NCBI GenBank assembly: GCA_951804985.1
Contig: OX638133.1
Location: 76,514,367 to 76,578,366, forward strand
Reading direction: 5' to 3'
DNA: 64,000 nucleotides
Source: Dryomyza anilis
Taxonomy: Eukaryota; Arthropoda; Insecta; Diptera; Dryomyzidae
The notes beneath the pieces are model-generated. The model was given only the letters and a program-made list of their open reading frames with translations. It did not search any database and was not told the DNA's origin. This document shows positions 23,604-34,921 of the stretch, in pieces. The translations under genes were made by a program, and so were the position numbers. Every line of letters begins with the position of its first letter. The first letter of the stretch is position 1.

Positions 23604-25030
23604 AATTCGAGGTCTCCGAGACATGGCAGACTGGGATAGCTCAGTTACAAAATATTAATGTAGTTTTATATTTTATATTCGCAAATTATATTTTAAATAA
23701 GTTTTATATAAGATTTCAATTTTGAGCTCAGTTGAATTTTATATTTTAAATCAGACTACATTTATATGCGTTCTTTTATTTCTCAAACCAAAATCACCAA
23801 TTCTAGAATTTGAAATTGAAGTATTGTTCAGTTATATATATTCTAGCTACTAAATATCAAATCCAGAATATTTATACTTGATTTTTGAAGAACTATTCAT
23901 ATTTGCCAAATGATTTTTATTAAATTTTGCGTTCTAACTCGCATTTAAATCGCATCAAAAGTATAACAAAAAGTATTATTGTTTAATATCAAGAAATTTT
24001 AAATAAATCCAATATCAATTCAATATTTCTTATTTGATTTCTCGACTAAAAATATTTATTGGGAATTTTAAAGACAATTTATTTATTGTTTTAAAATTTC
24101 AAATAATCTGAAAATATCTTAATTTATTAAAATTTATGCTGAATTCTATTAAAATATTTCTTCTTTATTTACACACCAAGAAATTCGGTTTTAAAGCAAG
24201 AAACATATTTTCCATTTTTCTTTCTTGCGTCGAGTTTTAGTTAAATTAATTTATTGTTCAGTATATTGTTTAATAGAAAAATTTTATATTTACGAAATAT
24301 TGGCAAATTACCTATTAACCAATTTTTTTAAAATGTGGTCACTTATTTTGGAAATATGTATCTCGCGTTTTTAATAACTAATATTATCAAGTGTTATTTC
24401 AACTTCAATGGAATTCCACATCCATCAATTATTTCTGCCAGCATTTTAAATTTGGTTTATTGGTTTAAAAAAACTCGATAGTAGAACTCGAAAAAAGTAT
24501 TTTTTTCGACAAAAGTTCAAATCACAAAAGATTTTAAAAATGTAGAAAAATCCAAAAAGCAAAAAGATGAATAGTTTGAAATATTACAAAATAAGGCCAC
24601 ACTTTTGAAGAATTTGAGGTACTAAATCATTTCTTAATTTTTTAAATAATAACAATATTATTTCCGTAATAAAAAATTGTTTATATTAGAATTTTAAAAA
24701 TACTGGATTTTGTATAGACTGTAAATCGAAATTATCGAAACAAGAAAAATTGTTCTTGATTTACGTTAAACACAAAGTTTGAATTCCAAACAACCAAAAT
24801 TTTGCCAGTTTTCTTTATTGAATTATGTATAATATTTAATATATTTTTTTATTGTTTAAATATTTATTATCAAGAAATGTTATTTCTTAATATTATGAAA
24901 TTTTATATTCAGCTGTTTATTAAATCGATCTTTTTTTGTTTTTTTAATTATTCTAAAAATTTTTAAATTTATTAAAAAAAAAATTTATTTATAATATAAT
25001 ATTTTTCAATTTTATTTTTTTGTCAACTTG
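23604..25030. other. Very AT-rich stretch
   Basis: No recognisable gene, repeat boundary or tandem structure. Confidence 0.5.
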
Positions 25031-25760
25031 TCCCACTGTGCAGCAATGCCATTTGCAATTCTCTGGGCCCTCTAAGTCTTTGCTGCTGTTGTTGCCAATT
25101 CAGTTGCCGTTGTTTGGCTTTGCGTTAATATTTATAGAGTTGCAACAAATCGATGTTAATGGCTGGTTGCCGCCTGCCTCATAGCTGCCCTGCCACGTCT
25201 ATCTACCAACCAAAGGCACAGAAACAACTGGACTTTGAGTAGTCGAATGTTGCGAGTATCTAAACAAAATATGGAAGATGTCAAACCAAAATACGAGTAA
25301 CATATAACATGTGATACGTATACAAACACTATGCCAAAACCCCCAACAAATACAAATAGAAATACATAAAACGATAAAACAACAAAACAAAAACTTAAAT
25401 ATTGGCAACAATTCCCGTAGCTGCAAGTGAAATGAAGCGAACGTACCGAACGTACAGAACGAATGTCAATATTTTACTACGGAAAATGGTTTTGAACAAA
25501 AACTTTCAATTCGATTGAGAAAGTGCACACGATTTAGTAGAGGTGCCGCCTGCTACATGGTTCTACTAGTTTCGGATAAAGTTCTTATGGTTAATTTATG
25601 CGCCTTTTGAATTGAAAATCGAATTGTTTTTGTTCTTGCCGCAGAGCACATGACTGGAACTGAACTGAACTGTACGCTTAATGAAACGGTAGCACAATGT
25701 ACCATTGGAGGAGGACTAAGTGTTTGTAACGATAACAATGCTGAAAATTGAATTACGACC
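25031..25760. other. Host-like, less AT-rich island
   Basis: Contains 'ctgctgttgttgcc', 'gttgccgttgtttggc' and 'gctgccctgcc' texture typical of fly intergenic or intronic sequence, and 'cgaacgtaccgaacgtacagaacg' repeats near 25,438. No convincing open frame on either strand. Confidence 0.4.
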
Positions 25761-26461
25761 AGGAATCAGTTATTTAAGGGTCTATTTTTGATTTTAATTT
25801 GAAATTTTTGAGAAAAGCATTTTACTGTTTACTATGTTTTTGATTTAAAAAAGAAAAATTTAACTAAACAATTGAAATCGTAACCGAAATCGTTTTACCT
25901 AAATCAGAAAATATTAAAACCCAAAAGCGACATAAATCTTTTAGAGTTTTCAAAGATCTATGAAAATAAACTGAAACAAATTGTAGATGTGTAAAAGAGA
26001 TGGAATTTCATAAAACCAAAAATATTACTTTATATATTTGACTTATATAAAAAGTTTGTACATCGATGTTTTATAAACACTCGATATATTGCTTCGATAC
26101 ATCGATGTTTTCCGATGCACTATAAGAATCAAAATCTATTAGATACATCGATATTTTTAAATTTAATTTATATCAGTCCGATGTTGAATGATTTAAATTA
26201 TTTTTATACTTAAATAAGATTTTTTTTATTTATTACTTCTTCTATTAATTTGGTTTGCTGTGATGTCATAACGGCCACCTAAATTTTTAAATGTTGTGTT
26301 CAACATTGTTTTTGACTAGTACCTATAGGTCTTATAATTTGTGCAAAATATTAGACCTCTTGCTGATTCGGTTACCGAATACCAAGAGTCAATAAAACCT
26401 GACTATTGCAAGGTAGTCACACATTCATTGATTACATAGTAAGAGTAAGACTAAACGTGGT
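25761..26461. other. AT-rich stretch with ACATCGATGTTT repeats
   Basis: The palindromic phrase acatcgatgttt occurs near 26,060 and 26,100, with related catcgatattt near 26,145, spaced about 40 bp. Otherwise nothing recognised. Confidence 0.4.
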
Positions 26462-26726
26462 TTTATAAATAATTTCACCACACTGAAACCCACCACACTG
26501 AATCTAACCACACTAAAACTCACCATACTAAAATTCACCACACTAATATTCACCACACTAAAAGTTCAACTGTTAAAAAATACGAGGAAGAATTATACCA
26601 GGAAGAACAGTCCGAGGAAGAATTGTCTTTGAGAAAAGTAGTTTTGGCGGAGAATTATTTTTGTCTTGGTTACTATATTTATAACATAAATAAAAACTCC
26701 CAAAGCGAAGCACGGATCCCTGCTAG
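26462..26726 (+). mobile_element. 3' end of Helitron-like element ending in CTAG
   Basis: Six or so degenerate copies of the 15-bp minisatellite (26,475-26,570) are followed by the gaagaatta repeat and 'tggcggagaattattttt'. The terminus is aaagcgaagcacggatccctgctag, with CTAG at 26,723-26,726 followed by T. Insect Helitrons end in CTRR, often inserted before T, which supports the assignment. The 5' part is missing. Confidence 0.65.
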
Positions 26727-27718
26727 TTTTACATATTATTGTTCGAAAGAAGGTCACCTCTCATACTTTATGAATTCAAAAAATTACTTAATTTCAATAC
26801 TTCTTCAAAGCAAATAACCCCTTAATAAAAAATTTCAGAAATTATAGTGGAAAGCTCCAAAAACTACTTAAACCACGTAGGTACAATGTAGCCGAAGTTT
26901 TACACGATTTTATCCATCCACACCCCCCCTCTAACTCATGCATTTTGCGAAATATTAATGAAAATTGGTTTAAGTGCGCCGCAACAAATAGCGCATTCCC
27001 CCAAGTGCACACTACGTCATTCGTTGGCCATGAACGTGTATTAGCCTAGTTTAAGGTAGTAGTCGTGGTGTTTGTATTCGCGTCAGGCGAAATTCTAATT
27101 AGCCGCAATTTTGGCAAATTTTCATAAATACTTATTATATCTACATACAAACTAAATCCAGTCGTGACCATGGGAATATTATAGAGTGCGACAGATAGCT
27201 AAACCGAGAGGATGTTTGTATGTGTGAGCAAGCGGGACAGTGCATATCTTTTGTCGCCTTTGTTCGGAACATTACACCACCTGGTATCAGTGGTGATAAT
27301 TAAAAATTAACATAACTTTACACACACCATTTACTTGATTGGTGCCACGTTCTGCTGTAAAATAATCGGCTGGTACTTCTAGAGAAACGGTAGGCTTGCT
27401 CAGTGGGCAGACGATGGTTTGGCGTGGAAATGTTAGTCGTCGATATGTAATGGATGTGCATTTTGCTAATTGCAATGAATTTACAATGTTGTTCATTGCA
27501 AACGTTAGTTAAGAGATAACACTGTGAGGCAGAGATATTAATTATGTTGTGAAATGGAATTTTTTATTTTTTTTCTTTCAAATAATGAAGACTTTTACAT
27601 AAAATCCAAATTTTTATTGTGCGATATATTGGGATGATAATTAATATACAATATCATTTTATAACATACATTAATACCATATTATAATATACTATAACAT
27701 ACCATACATGTTTTCTTT
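26727..27718. other. Host-like, less AT-rich region
   Basis: 26,880-27,540 is GC-richer than its surroundings, with mixed composition and a small inverted repeat (caccac/gtggtg around 27,283). It shows no match elsewhere in the window. No coding frame is convincing. Possibly single-copy regulatory or intronic DNA. Confidence 0.4.
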
Positions 27719-27765
27719 TATATAGAATTGATATATGGGATGGCCACATATATCAATTCTATATA
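27719..27765. repeat. Perfect 19-bp inverted repeat, 9-nt loop
   Basis: tatatagaattgatatatg at 27,719-27,737 is exactly complementary to 27,747-27,765. The loop is ggatggcca. There is no T-tract downstream and no evidence that it is transcribed. Confidence 0.9.
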
Positions 27766-28244
27766 ATTCATGGGTGTTTATTACGAGTTCATATTCTGTT
27801 TTTTCGAACTAATGCGTACATTTTAAAAAAAAAATTGCTATCGATATCTTAGGCATCTTACAGCCAGTGAAAAAAATTCAGTAACTTACAAAACCAGTTT
27901 TCCAAAAATCTGTAATAGCAATTTTTCTTTTAATTTCCAAGACTAATTATAATATATCAATAAATAGTATATTATTTTAATTTTTTAAGATATTTGATAC
28001 TAAACTCAAAAAATTTTGTTTTATTTTAGACTATTTTTACATTTACAGTTTTATATTTATAGAATTTTTAAAATTTTAAATATTGACTATAGAAAAGATT
28101 ACCAAAATTAGCTTCACCGGGTATATATTAAAAATTAGAGCATATATAAAAATGTCAGTAATATTGTTATTTAGTTTTGATTGTGCTCTGTATAACCAAA
28201 GATCGTTTTCTTATCATTTGATCCTAAAAGCTAAAAAATATTTA
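27766..28244. other. AT-rich stretch
   Basis: Nothing recognised before the mini-me end at about 28,245. Confidence 0.5.
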
Positions 28245-28390
28245 AAAACGAGTTGCGAAAGTTATGTCACATGGGTAAGTTCCGTCACATGGAGCGGACT
28301 TTTATAGTAGGTCGGGTCCGACTATAGAATACCCTACACCTTTTGTGGGTATATTAATGAGGGATATTTACTTACTTACTTAAATGGCCC

Positions 28391-28825
28391 TTACAACCGT
28401 GGGTCGGTTTTGGCCGCTGAGATGAAGCCGCGCCAGTCGGATCTGCTCTGCGCGCGCTGACGCCATTTAGAAATACCAAGCGTTGCCAGGTTGTCCTCAA
28501 CTTGGTCTTTCCAACGCAGATTTGGACGCCCTCTTCTACGCTGTCCACCTTCGAGTTTCGATTCAAGCACCTTCTTGGCTGGAGTGTTTTCATCCATTCG
28601 TTCGACATGACCTAGCCAGCGAAGCCGCTGGATCTTGATGCGCTTGACTATGTCAATGTCGTCGAATAACTCATACAGCTCGTGGTTCATCCTGATTCGA
28701 TACTCGTTAGTAAAGTAGATAGGGCCAAAGATTTTACGAAGAATCTTTCTCTCGAACGCTCCCAGTTCTCTCTCATCGGTGGAGGCCAGCGTCCATGTTT
28801 CTGCACCATAAAGTAGGACGGGCAT
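28391..28825 (-). pseudogene. RTE-like ORF: C-terminal region after RT
   Basis: Encodes the conserved tail of this class of non-LTR polyprotein. It opens with PVLLYGAETWTL, then FERKILRKIFGP, LRWLGHVERM, RRRGRPNLRW and W-R-x-A-x-S-R-x-D-W-R near the end. The tail follows the palm/thumb domain; its role is not well defined. It is open over 144 codons and reads in a different frame from the upstream RT segment, with a frameshift near 28,850. The product name is by family resemblance; RTE is the preferred clade but not proven. Confidence 0.85.
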
Positions 28826-28845
28826 GATGAGTGACTTATAGAGCT

Positions 28846-29385
28846 TTATTTTTGTCCGCGAAAGAGGGCTCTGCTTCTCAATTGCCTACTGAGCCCAAAG
28901 TAGCACCTGTTGGCAAGAGTTATTCTCCGTTTGATCTCCAGGCTGACGTCGTTGTTGCTGTTTACGCTGGAACCCAGATAGACGAAGTCCTTCAGAATGT
29001 CGAACTTGTGGGTGTCAAAATCAGCTTTTTGTCCAAGACGTACGGACTCTTTTTTGGTTGTTGACACAAGGAACTTCGTCTTGTCCTCGTTCACCGCTAG
29101 ACCCATTCGACGCGACTCTTTCTCCAATCTGGAGAATGCTGCGCTGACTGCTCGTGTGCTCCTGCCAATGATATCAATATCGTCGGCATATGCGAGCAGC
29201 ATGACACTTTTGTTGAGGATAGTGCCGCTTTGACGGAGTTCGGCAGCTCGAACTAAATTCTCCATCAATAAGTTAAAAAAGTCGCACGATAGGGAGTCAC
29301 CCTGTCTGAAACCTCGTTCGGTATGAAATGGCTCGGAGAGGTATTTTCCTATTCTCAGGTCTGAAGCCGCACTGATAAGGTCCAA
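28846..29385 (-). pseudogene. RTE-like ORF: reverse transcriptase palm segment
   Basis: About 180 codons. It has the motif-B region GFRQGDSLSCDFFN, then the catalytic box YADD (29,179-29,190) in the setting LAYADDIDIIG, then MGLAVNEDKTKFL and the DFVYLGSSVNSNNDVSLEIKRRI region before the thumb. It would copy element RNA at a nicked target site. Upstream, the join to the N-terminal RT segment lacks the stretch that normally holds motif A (first catalytic aspartate), so this copy is dead even apart from frameshifts. Confidence 0.9.
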
Positions 29386-29942
29386 TCAGTCTGTTGACGA
29401 TGGGCTTCAGTCTTTCACATAATACGCTTGATAGAACCTTGTATGCGATATTGAGTAGGCTGATCCCACGGTAGTTGGCGCAGATAGTGGGATCCCCTTT
29501 CTTAAGGATTGGGCAGAGTACACTTAGGTTCCAGTCACTTGGCATGCTTTCATCCGACCATATTCAGCTTACGAGGTCGTGCATGCTCTCTATTAGCTCT
29601 TCGCCTCCGGTCTTAAACAATTCAGCAGGCAGGCCATCAGCACCTGCGGCTTTATTGTTTTTCAGCCGAGCAATGGCTGTTCTGACCTCGTCATGGTCGG
29701 GTGGCGGAATTTCAACGTCGTCACCAAGTACTGGGGTTGCCGGGTTTGCTTCTCAATCGGTGGAATTGCGGTCATCATCACCGGTCAGCAGTTTAGAGAA
29801 GTGATCCCTCCATACTTTCAGTGTGCTCTGGATATCTGTCACTAGATTTCCGTTCTCATCCTTACAGGAAGAGGCTCCGGATTTTGAACCTCCGGCTAGG
29901 CGTCTTATTTTCTCGAAGAATTTTCGAGACTCCACATCCAAA
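29386..29942 (-). pseudogene. RTE-like ORF: linker and N-terminal RT segment
   Basis: One frame carries the linker (ESRKFFEKIRRLAGG, then VWRDHFSKLL) into the RT N-terminus: NNKAAGADGLPAELFK, PILKKGDPTICANYRGISLL and the start of the QCGFRP box. Two in-frame stops interrupt it, at 29,753-29,755 and 29,564-29,566. The frame ends at the deletion just after QCGFRP, near 29,385. Confidence 0.85.
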
Positions 29943-30215
29943 TTAGTGTCTCTCCGCATGGCAGCTGTAGTAGATATCACAGGACGCTTGTTTCCAACAG
30001 CCCTGTCCCGTCCATCGCATCTCCTGGATAGCGGTGATGTCAGCCTTATATTTTTCGAGGACATCTGCCAGCTGGATAGAGGCACCTTCCCTATAAAGGG
30101 TCCGGACATTCCAGGTGCATATCCGTAAATCATGGTCCTTAAAACGTTTGCGTGGGTCGTCATCGTAGTAATCGGTCGTTATCCGAGGCTTCTTTTTTGT
30201 TTTCATTGGGCGCAT
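29943..30215 (-). pseudogene. RTE-like ORF: truncated AP-endonuclease domain
   Basis: The start region is basic (MRPMKTKKKPR), followed by the first endonuclease blocks LRICTWNVRTL and ADITAIQEMRW, which hold the conserved Asn and the metal-binding Glu of the exonuclease/endonuclease/phosphatase fold. The domain stops after about 90 residues and runs out of frame straight into the linker at about 29,940. Two thirds of the nuclease, including the catalytic His/Asp blocks, are deleted. Such domains nick target DNA to prime reverse transcription. Confidence 0.85.
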
Positions 30216-31042
30216 AGGTTTTTTTCCGTGGTGGGACCCAAACTCAACTCACGAACCCTCACTCTACACCGGGTGGTGTAGAGCGCCGTTTCCAGGGACT
30301 TCCACGAGGAGGACTTCCACCGAAGTGGAGTTGTCACCATTTGACAATTTGTCAATTCTGGTGACCAGTGAGTTGACTTGAGATGACACCAACAAGGATT
30401 GCGCTGGCTTCGCTATCTTGAAGCACTCAGACACGTTGCCTTGTAATAATCGCCCCCATAGTCCCCATGAGGCATATTTGGATACCTTAATTTTACATTT
30501 TTATTTATGCTGAACCTCCCCACCCTCAGAATATTATTCACATATCAAAAATGTACGTCTTATATCCCCAAAATTTAAAAAATTTAGAAGTATAAAAAAC
30601 TAATAAAAAAAATAGAAAAAATAAGTGGGCGCCTATATTTAGAATTTTGTAAGGCTAATTTAATTGATTTGATTTTAGTAATTTACGGTTCAAATTTCCA
30701 CTATGAAACCCGAGATTAATTAAAAAAAATAAAAACCAGGGCCATTTTTGGACCACATATTTTTGTATGAATTATAACAATAGATTTTAAATTTTACAAT
30801 TATATCTTGATTACTTTTCGACTTATTACTTCCTAAAGAGTTATATAAAAGTGACTTGTATGGGAGGTGGGCGTGTCTGTTGACCGATTTGGTTAATTTT
30901 CAGACTCAGTTTTTACTTGGCTTGGAACATGGCTAAACGGACTCGGGTAGTAATGCTGATCAATAATATATATACTTTTCCGTACCGGACACGCTTCCTA
31001 AGGGGAGTTACAATATATGCACAAAGTTAATATACCCTGTAC

Positions 31043-31336
31043 TAGAGATGGGCACGTGAGTGAGCTTTAACTCACACTCACTCACGCTCACGAAAGAATT
31101 TTTTTAATCAAGCACACTCACTCACGGTCTTTTTTGCTCTACTCACACTCACTCACAATCACGTGAGTAAAATTAAGATTCAATCACAATCACGCGTGAT
31201 CACGGTATTTTCTGGTCACGGTATTTTTTGGTCTACTCACACTCACTGACAATCACGTGAGCAAAATTAGGATTCAATTACAATCACGCGTGATCACGCG
31301 TGATTCACGTGAATCACGCTCACATGCCCATCTCTA
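31043..31336. mobile_element. hAT-type MITE with exact 8-bp target-site duplication
   Basis: The 294-bp element starts TAGAGATGGGC and ends GCCCATCTCTA, an 11-bp perfect terminal inverted repeat. It is flanked by ccctgtac at 31,035-31,042 and 31,337-31,344, which is mini-me sequence duplicated on insertion. Eight-bp duplications and this type of end are typical of the hAT superfamily. The interior is made of repeats of actcac and cacgtgag, including palindromes such as atcacgcgtgat. It encodes nothing. Confidence 0.93.
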
Positions 31337-31365
31337 CCCTGTACCTCATAGGTGTAGTGTATAAA

Positions 31366-31780
31366 TAGTTTGAAAAAAGAAAAAAATGTACAAATTTAGA
31401 TCCAAATACCTATCTTCCCAAGAATTTACTTAAAACGGCACGTAACAGGAGAAAAATCAGTATGCTATAATAAGCAAACTTTAGATACGATCGATACAAG
31501 AACTATATTAACTAGATTGACATTGGAGATTTACATTGGTCAGATTTAACCGAATTTCATATGGTTTATTTCAAAATATTAGCTGAAATATTCTCAGAGT
31601 AATATAAAAGAAATTTGATCGAAAACTCCAATACGTAAATTGTAAAAATCCAAAATATGTAGAAAAACACGAAAATTGCCATATATTTGTATTACGTAAT
31701 AACTCAAAAACTTGAGGCAATCTGAAAAAACTGAGTTGAGATAGTGATTAGAATCCATCCATCAGAAAATCATACTAAAA
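31366..31780. other. AT-rich stretch
   Basis: Nothing recognised. It may be part of the GGGGTAA-containing repeat that follows. Confidence 0.4.
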
Positions 31781-32150
31781 TCGCGGTTAAATTTTTGTTC
31801 TTGTGCTGTGTTACTTTTCCCTCTTTACCCCAGAATATGATTCCCACTTTACCCCAGCAATGTTAAATTATTAAAAAAACCGTATGTATTTCCAAAGATA
31901 TAGCATATGCGATCATTTTAAACATACCGTCTTATTAAAATTATAAAAATTCTCAATTTTAGATAGCAAACACCAGCGCTCTAAAAAGCTTTTAAAAAGA
32001 AAAATTTCACTTGTTATTGAAATGCAATAAAAGGTATTCATTTGATTTTAACCATGGATGAAAATGTAGCTGCCATATTAAGAAGTACATGACAATTTCC
32101 CACATTACCCCATGCTACACTTTACCACAGGTGTCCTTACTATATTCTTT
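31781..32150 (-). repeat. Dispersed repeat with CTTTACCCC motifs, copy 1
   Basis: Contains ctttaccccag twice near 31,815-31,858 and 'cccacattaccccatg' near 32,100. A block (tgaaaatgtagctgccatattaag) has a close homologue at 53,306 (tgaaaaagtggatgccatattaag). The same family is seen at 52,501-53,434. Non-coding; class unknown. Confidence 0.55.
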
Positions 32151-32163
32151 TTGTTCTAAGTAC

Positions 32164-32690
32164 ACTGAGGGGAAAAAGTAATAAAATTAAATAAAAAAGT
32201 AATAAATTTAAATACTTTTCGAAACATTTTTCAGCCGTAGTCTTTTGTATTTAAATTAAATACTTTTTAATTAAACTTGATGTAAATACTTTTTATTCAA
32301 ATTTATTACGTATGTAATAAAATTTGAAGTAAATACTTTTTATTTAAATTTATTATGTATGTATTAAAATTTGAAGTAAATACTTTTTATTACTTTTTAT
32401 TAAGGTTATAACATTTTAGTTTAATCACAACATCATAAATACGTAAATTGGTATTTTAAAAACTATTTATTTCATATAAAGAAGATTAAGAACAGATAAA
32501 ATTATTATTTTATTTTACTTTTTCCGAAATATTTAATAAAATTAAATACTTTTTTATTTAATTTGAAATTAAATACGCACGTAATATTTTTTGTACGGAT
32601 TATTAGGTTTTTTATTACAAAAGTATTTAAATCAAATTTAAATAAATTTTATTTAATTTTATTACGTCACTTTTTTCTTTGTGTTGTAGT
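32164..32690. mobile_element. Inverted-repeat element of about 525 bp
   Basis: The left end (cactgaggggaaaaagtaataaaattaaataaa) is mirrored at the right end (ttatttaattttattacgtcacttttttctttgtgt), about 80% alike over roughly 40 bp. Inside, a ~56-bp unit containing 'aagtaaatactttttatt' is repeated in tandem at 32,270-32,400. Non-coding; probable MITE or foldback. Confidence 0.6.
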
Positions 32691-34036
32691 AGAAATGAAC
32701 TTAAAAAATAATTGTAATTCTCTTATGAAATTTCTAGTGTTTTTTTTCTTTTTGATAATAATTCCGAAACTAACTAATTTATCATTTATTCATTTCATTC
32801 GTATAATTATTTAGGACAATTTTATTTCGTTTGAGCATTACTTTCAAACAAATAATAAAAATTAAAATTTAACATTATTTATTTATAGCTCAATTATCAA
32901 ATTAAATATATAATAAGAAATTTATTGACAATTTTTCAATAATCTAAACCTGATTCAGATTTGCAAATGCTTTTTATTTCGATTTCGTTTCGTAATGTTA
33001 TTTTTTTACTTTTTTAACTCTGCTACAGCAGTTTCACTTAAAATCTATTTAAACATTTATATGTAATCCAAGTGGACCATAAATTCAATGAATTATCCCA
33101 TTTTTCCACAATAAGTGAAGTGAGTAGTGTGGCTGCTGAACACACGACTAGAATGGTTGAATGGCTGAATGGGGCTCTGTCTTGGTTCCCTGGTTGCCTG
33201 TTCACTGTTCACAGTGTTCAATGTTCCACAGTGTGTTCGCTGTGCTCATAATTTATGAATGTCCTTGCAAATGGCCGACTGGTCGACTGGCTGTTGGCTC
33301 GAACCGATGCCTGATGCTTATAACGACTACGACGAGCCACCACATACGATACCAATGAGTGAAAACATTTTTGTGCAATTCATGTCCCTGTTGTAGCCTT
33401 TAGCCATCGCGCTAACTATACAACCATTCAGTATGATTACAGGCTTCTTTGCCATCGAGTCCTGCACTGAGTCCTGCTGTAAGACAGAACGAGGCAGAGC
33501 ATGGAGAGACAAAATGGCCAACCAAGAAACGCATGTAAAGGACTAAAGTCGCATTAAATCGCACAATTGTGTATAGACTAGAAGGCAAGTGTTTCTGGAT
33601 GTTCGTTATGTGATCTACATTCATGCGATGCCGTACTCTCTACACTTTGTCTGTGTCCTGTTGCCCTGCATTTCACATATCCTTAACTACATTTCTTTTT
33701 CATATCAATCCATATAAATGGCTATTGTCTCTCGAAAGCAACAAGCCAACGATTTTACTGGCTGTGGTCAAGTATATTCTTTCGTTGCCATACAAGCAAA
33801 GGACTCATATCTATGGCGGGGGAGGGGGGTAAATTTTATCAGCATCACTAAAAGTATTATTATCGGAAAAAAGAGAAAACATTTGTACATTTAAATAAAG
33901 TCAATTTATGTTCAATTTCAATTTATGTTTATGTTCAATTCGCAATAAAATCGGTTTATATAATTGTTATGTAAACCGTTTCTGAAACCTTATGCTTTGA
34001 GACAAATTAAATATTTTTAACCATTGGATATTATAA
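32691..34036. other. AT-rich, then host-like region
   Basis: 33,000-33,830 is less AT-rich, of mixed composition, with 'actgttcacagtgttcaatgttccacagtgtgttc' near 33,199 and a G-run near 33,815. No repeat match in the window and no convincing reading frame. It looks like single-copy host DNA; exons cannot be excluded by eye. Confidence 0.4.
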
Positions 34037-34855
34037 AAACGAGTTGGGAAAGTTAGGTCACATGGTTAAGTTCGGTCACATGGGGCGGATTTTTATAGTC
34101 GGTCGGGCCCGACTATGGAATACCCTACACCTTTGGTGGGGATATTAACCCTCAGAATATTATTCATATATCAGAAATTTACGTCTTATATCCCCATAAT
34201 TTAAAAAATTTATATAAAGTATAAAAAACTAAAAAAAAAAAAATTGAAAAATATAATTGGGCGGACCACGCCTATATTTAAAATTTTGAAAGGCTAATAT
34301 TTCATACATTTGATTTTAATAATTTACGGATCAATTTTCCACTATGAAAACCCGGGAAATAATGAAAAAAAAAAAGTGGGCGGATCACGCCCATTTTTGG
34401 ACCACATATTTTTAGGTGAATTATAACAATACGTTTTAAATTTTATAACTATACCTTGAATAATTTTCGAGTTATTAGTTCCGAAAGAGTTATATAAAAG
34501 AGACTTGTATGGGAGGTGGGCGTGTCCGTTGACTGATTTGGCTCATTTTCAAACTCAGTTCCTACTTTTGGCTAAAATATATTGAGACGAAATTTCATCG
34601 CATTCTGATCAGTATTTCTCAAGTTATTCTGTATTCGGACAGCAAGACAGCAAGACAGCAAGACAGCAAGACAGCAAGACAGCAAGACAGCAAGACGGAC
34701 AGACAGACAGACAGACGGACATGGCTAAACGGACTCGGGTAGTGATGCTGATCAAGAATATATATACTTTTCCATATCGGACACGCCTCCTAAGGGGCGT
34801 TACAATATATGCACAAAGTTAATATACCCTGTACCTCATAGGTGTAGGGTATAAC
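34037..34855 (-). mobile_element. mini-me/DINE-1-like element D, nearly complete
   Basis: Minus-oriented. It runs from aaaacgagttggg through the atagtcggtcgggcccgactat hairpin and paired ggcgga/cgcc phrases, then (acagcaag)n and (cagacaga)n at about 34,640-34,720, the core (gatgctgatcaagaatatatata) and the terminal gggtata hairpin. This is the best single full-length reference copy in the window. Confidence 0.9.
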
Positions 34856-34921
34856 AAACTGTTTTAAATAACGAAATAGGTTTGGTAGTGAGAGACGTAT
34901 ATGCTTTATAACCACATATAA

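Larger units (their letters stand above)
28370..30473 (-). mobile_element. RTE-like non-LTR retrotransposon, internally deleted
   Basis: About 2.1 kb on the minus strand. It comprises a 5' leader (30,216-30,473), a truncated endonuclease, a linker, reverse transcriptase and a C-terminal region, then a 3' end of short TAAG/TAAA-type repeats (aagtaagtaagt on the minus strand). A microsatellite tail instead of poly(A) is characteristic of RTE-type elements. The 6-bp sequence atattt at 28,364-28,369 and 30,474-30,479 is the probable target-site duplication within mini-me element C. Premature stops, frameshifts and two large deletions make it non-functional. Confidence 0.85.
28245..31365 (-). mobile_element. 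mini-me/DINE-1-like element C, split by two insertions
   Basis: Minus-oriented copy whose pieces are 28,245-28,369, 30,474-31,042 and 31,337-31,365. The first break holds a deleted RTE-like retrotransposon. The second holds a hAT-type MITE with an 8-bp duplication of mini-me sequence. The right segment matches element A's own internal sequence (ataccttaatttt... atgctgaacct), which lets both junctions be placed to the base. The GTCY tract is almost gone. Confidence 0.85.

Noticed and set aside
29475..30128. Plus-strand frames of about 100 codons
   Set aside because: Antisense shadows of the RTE-like reverse transcriptase and endonuclease on the minus strand.
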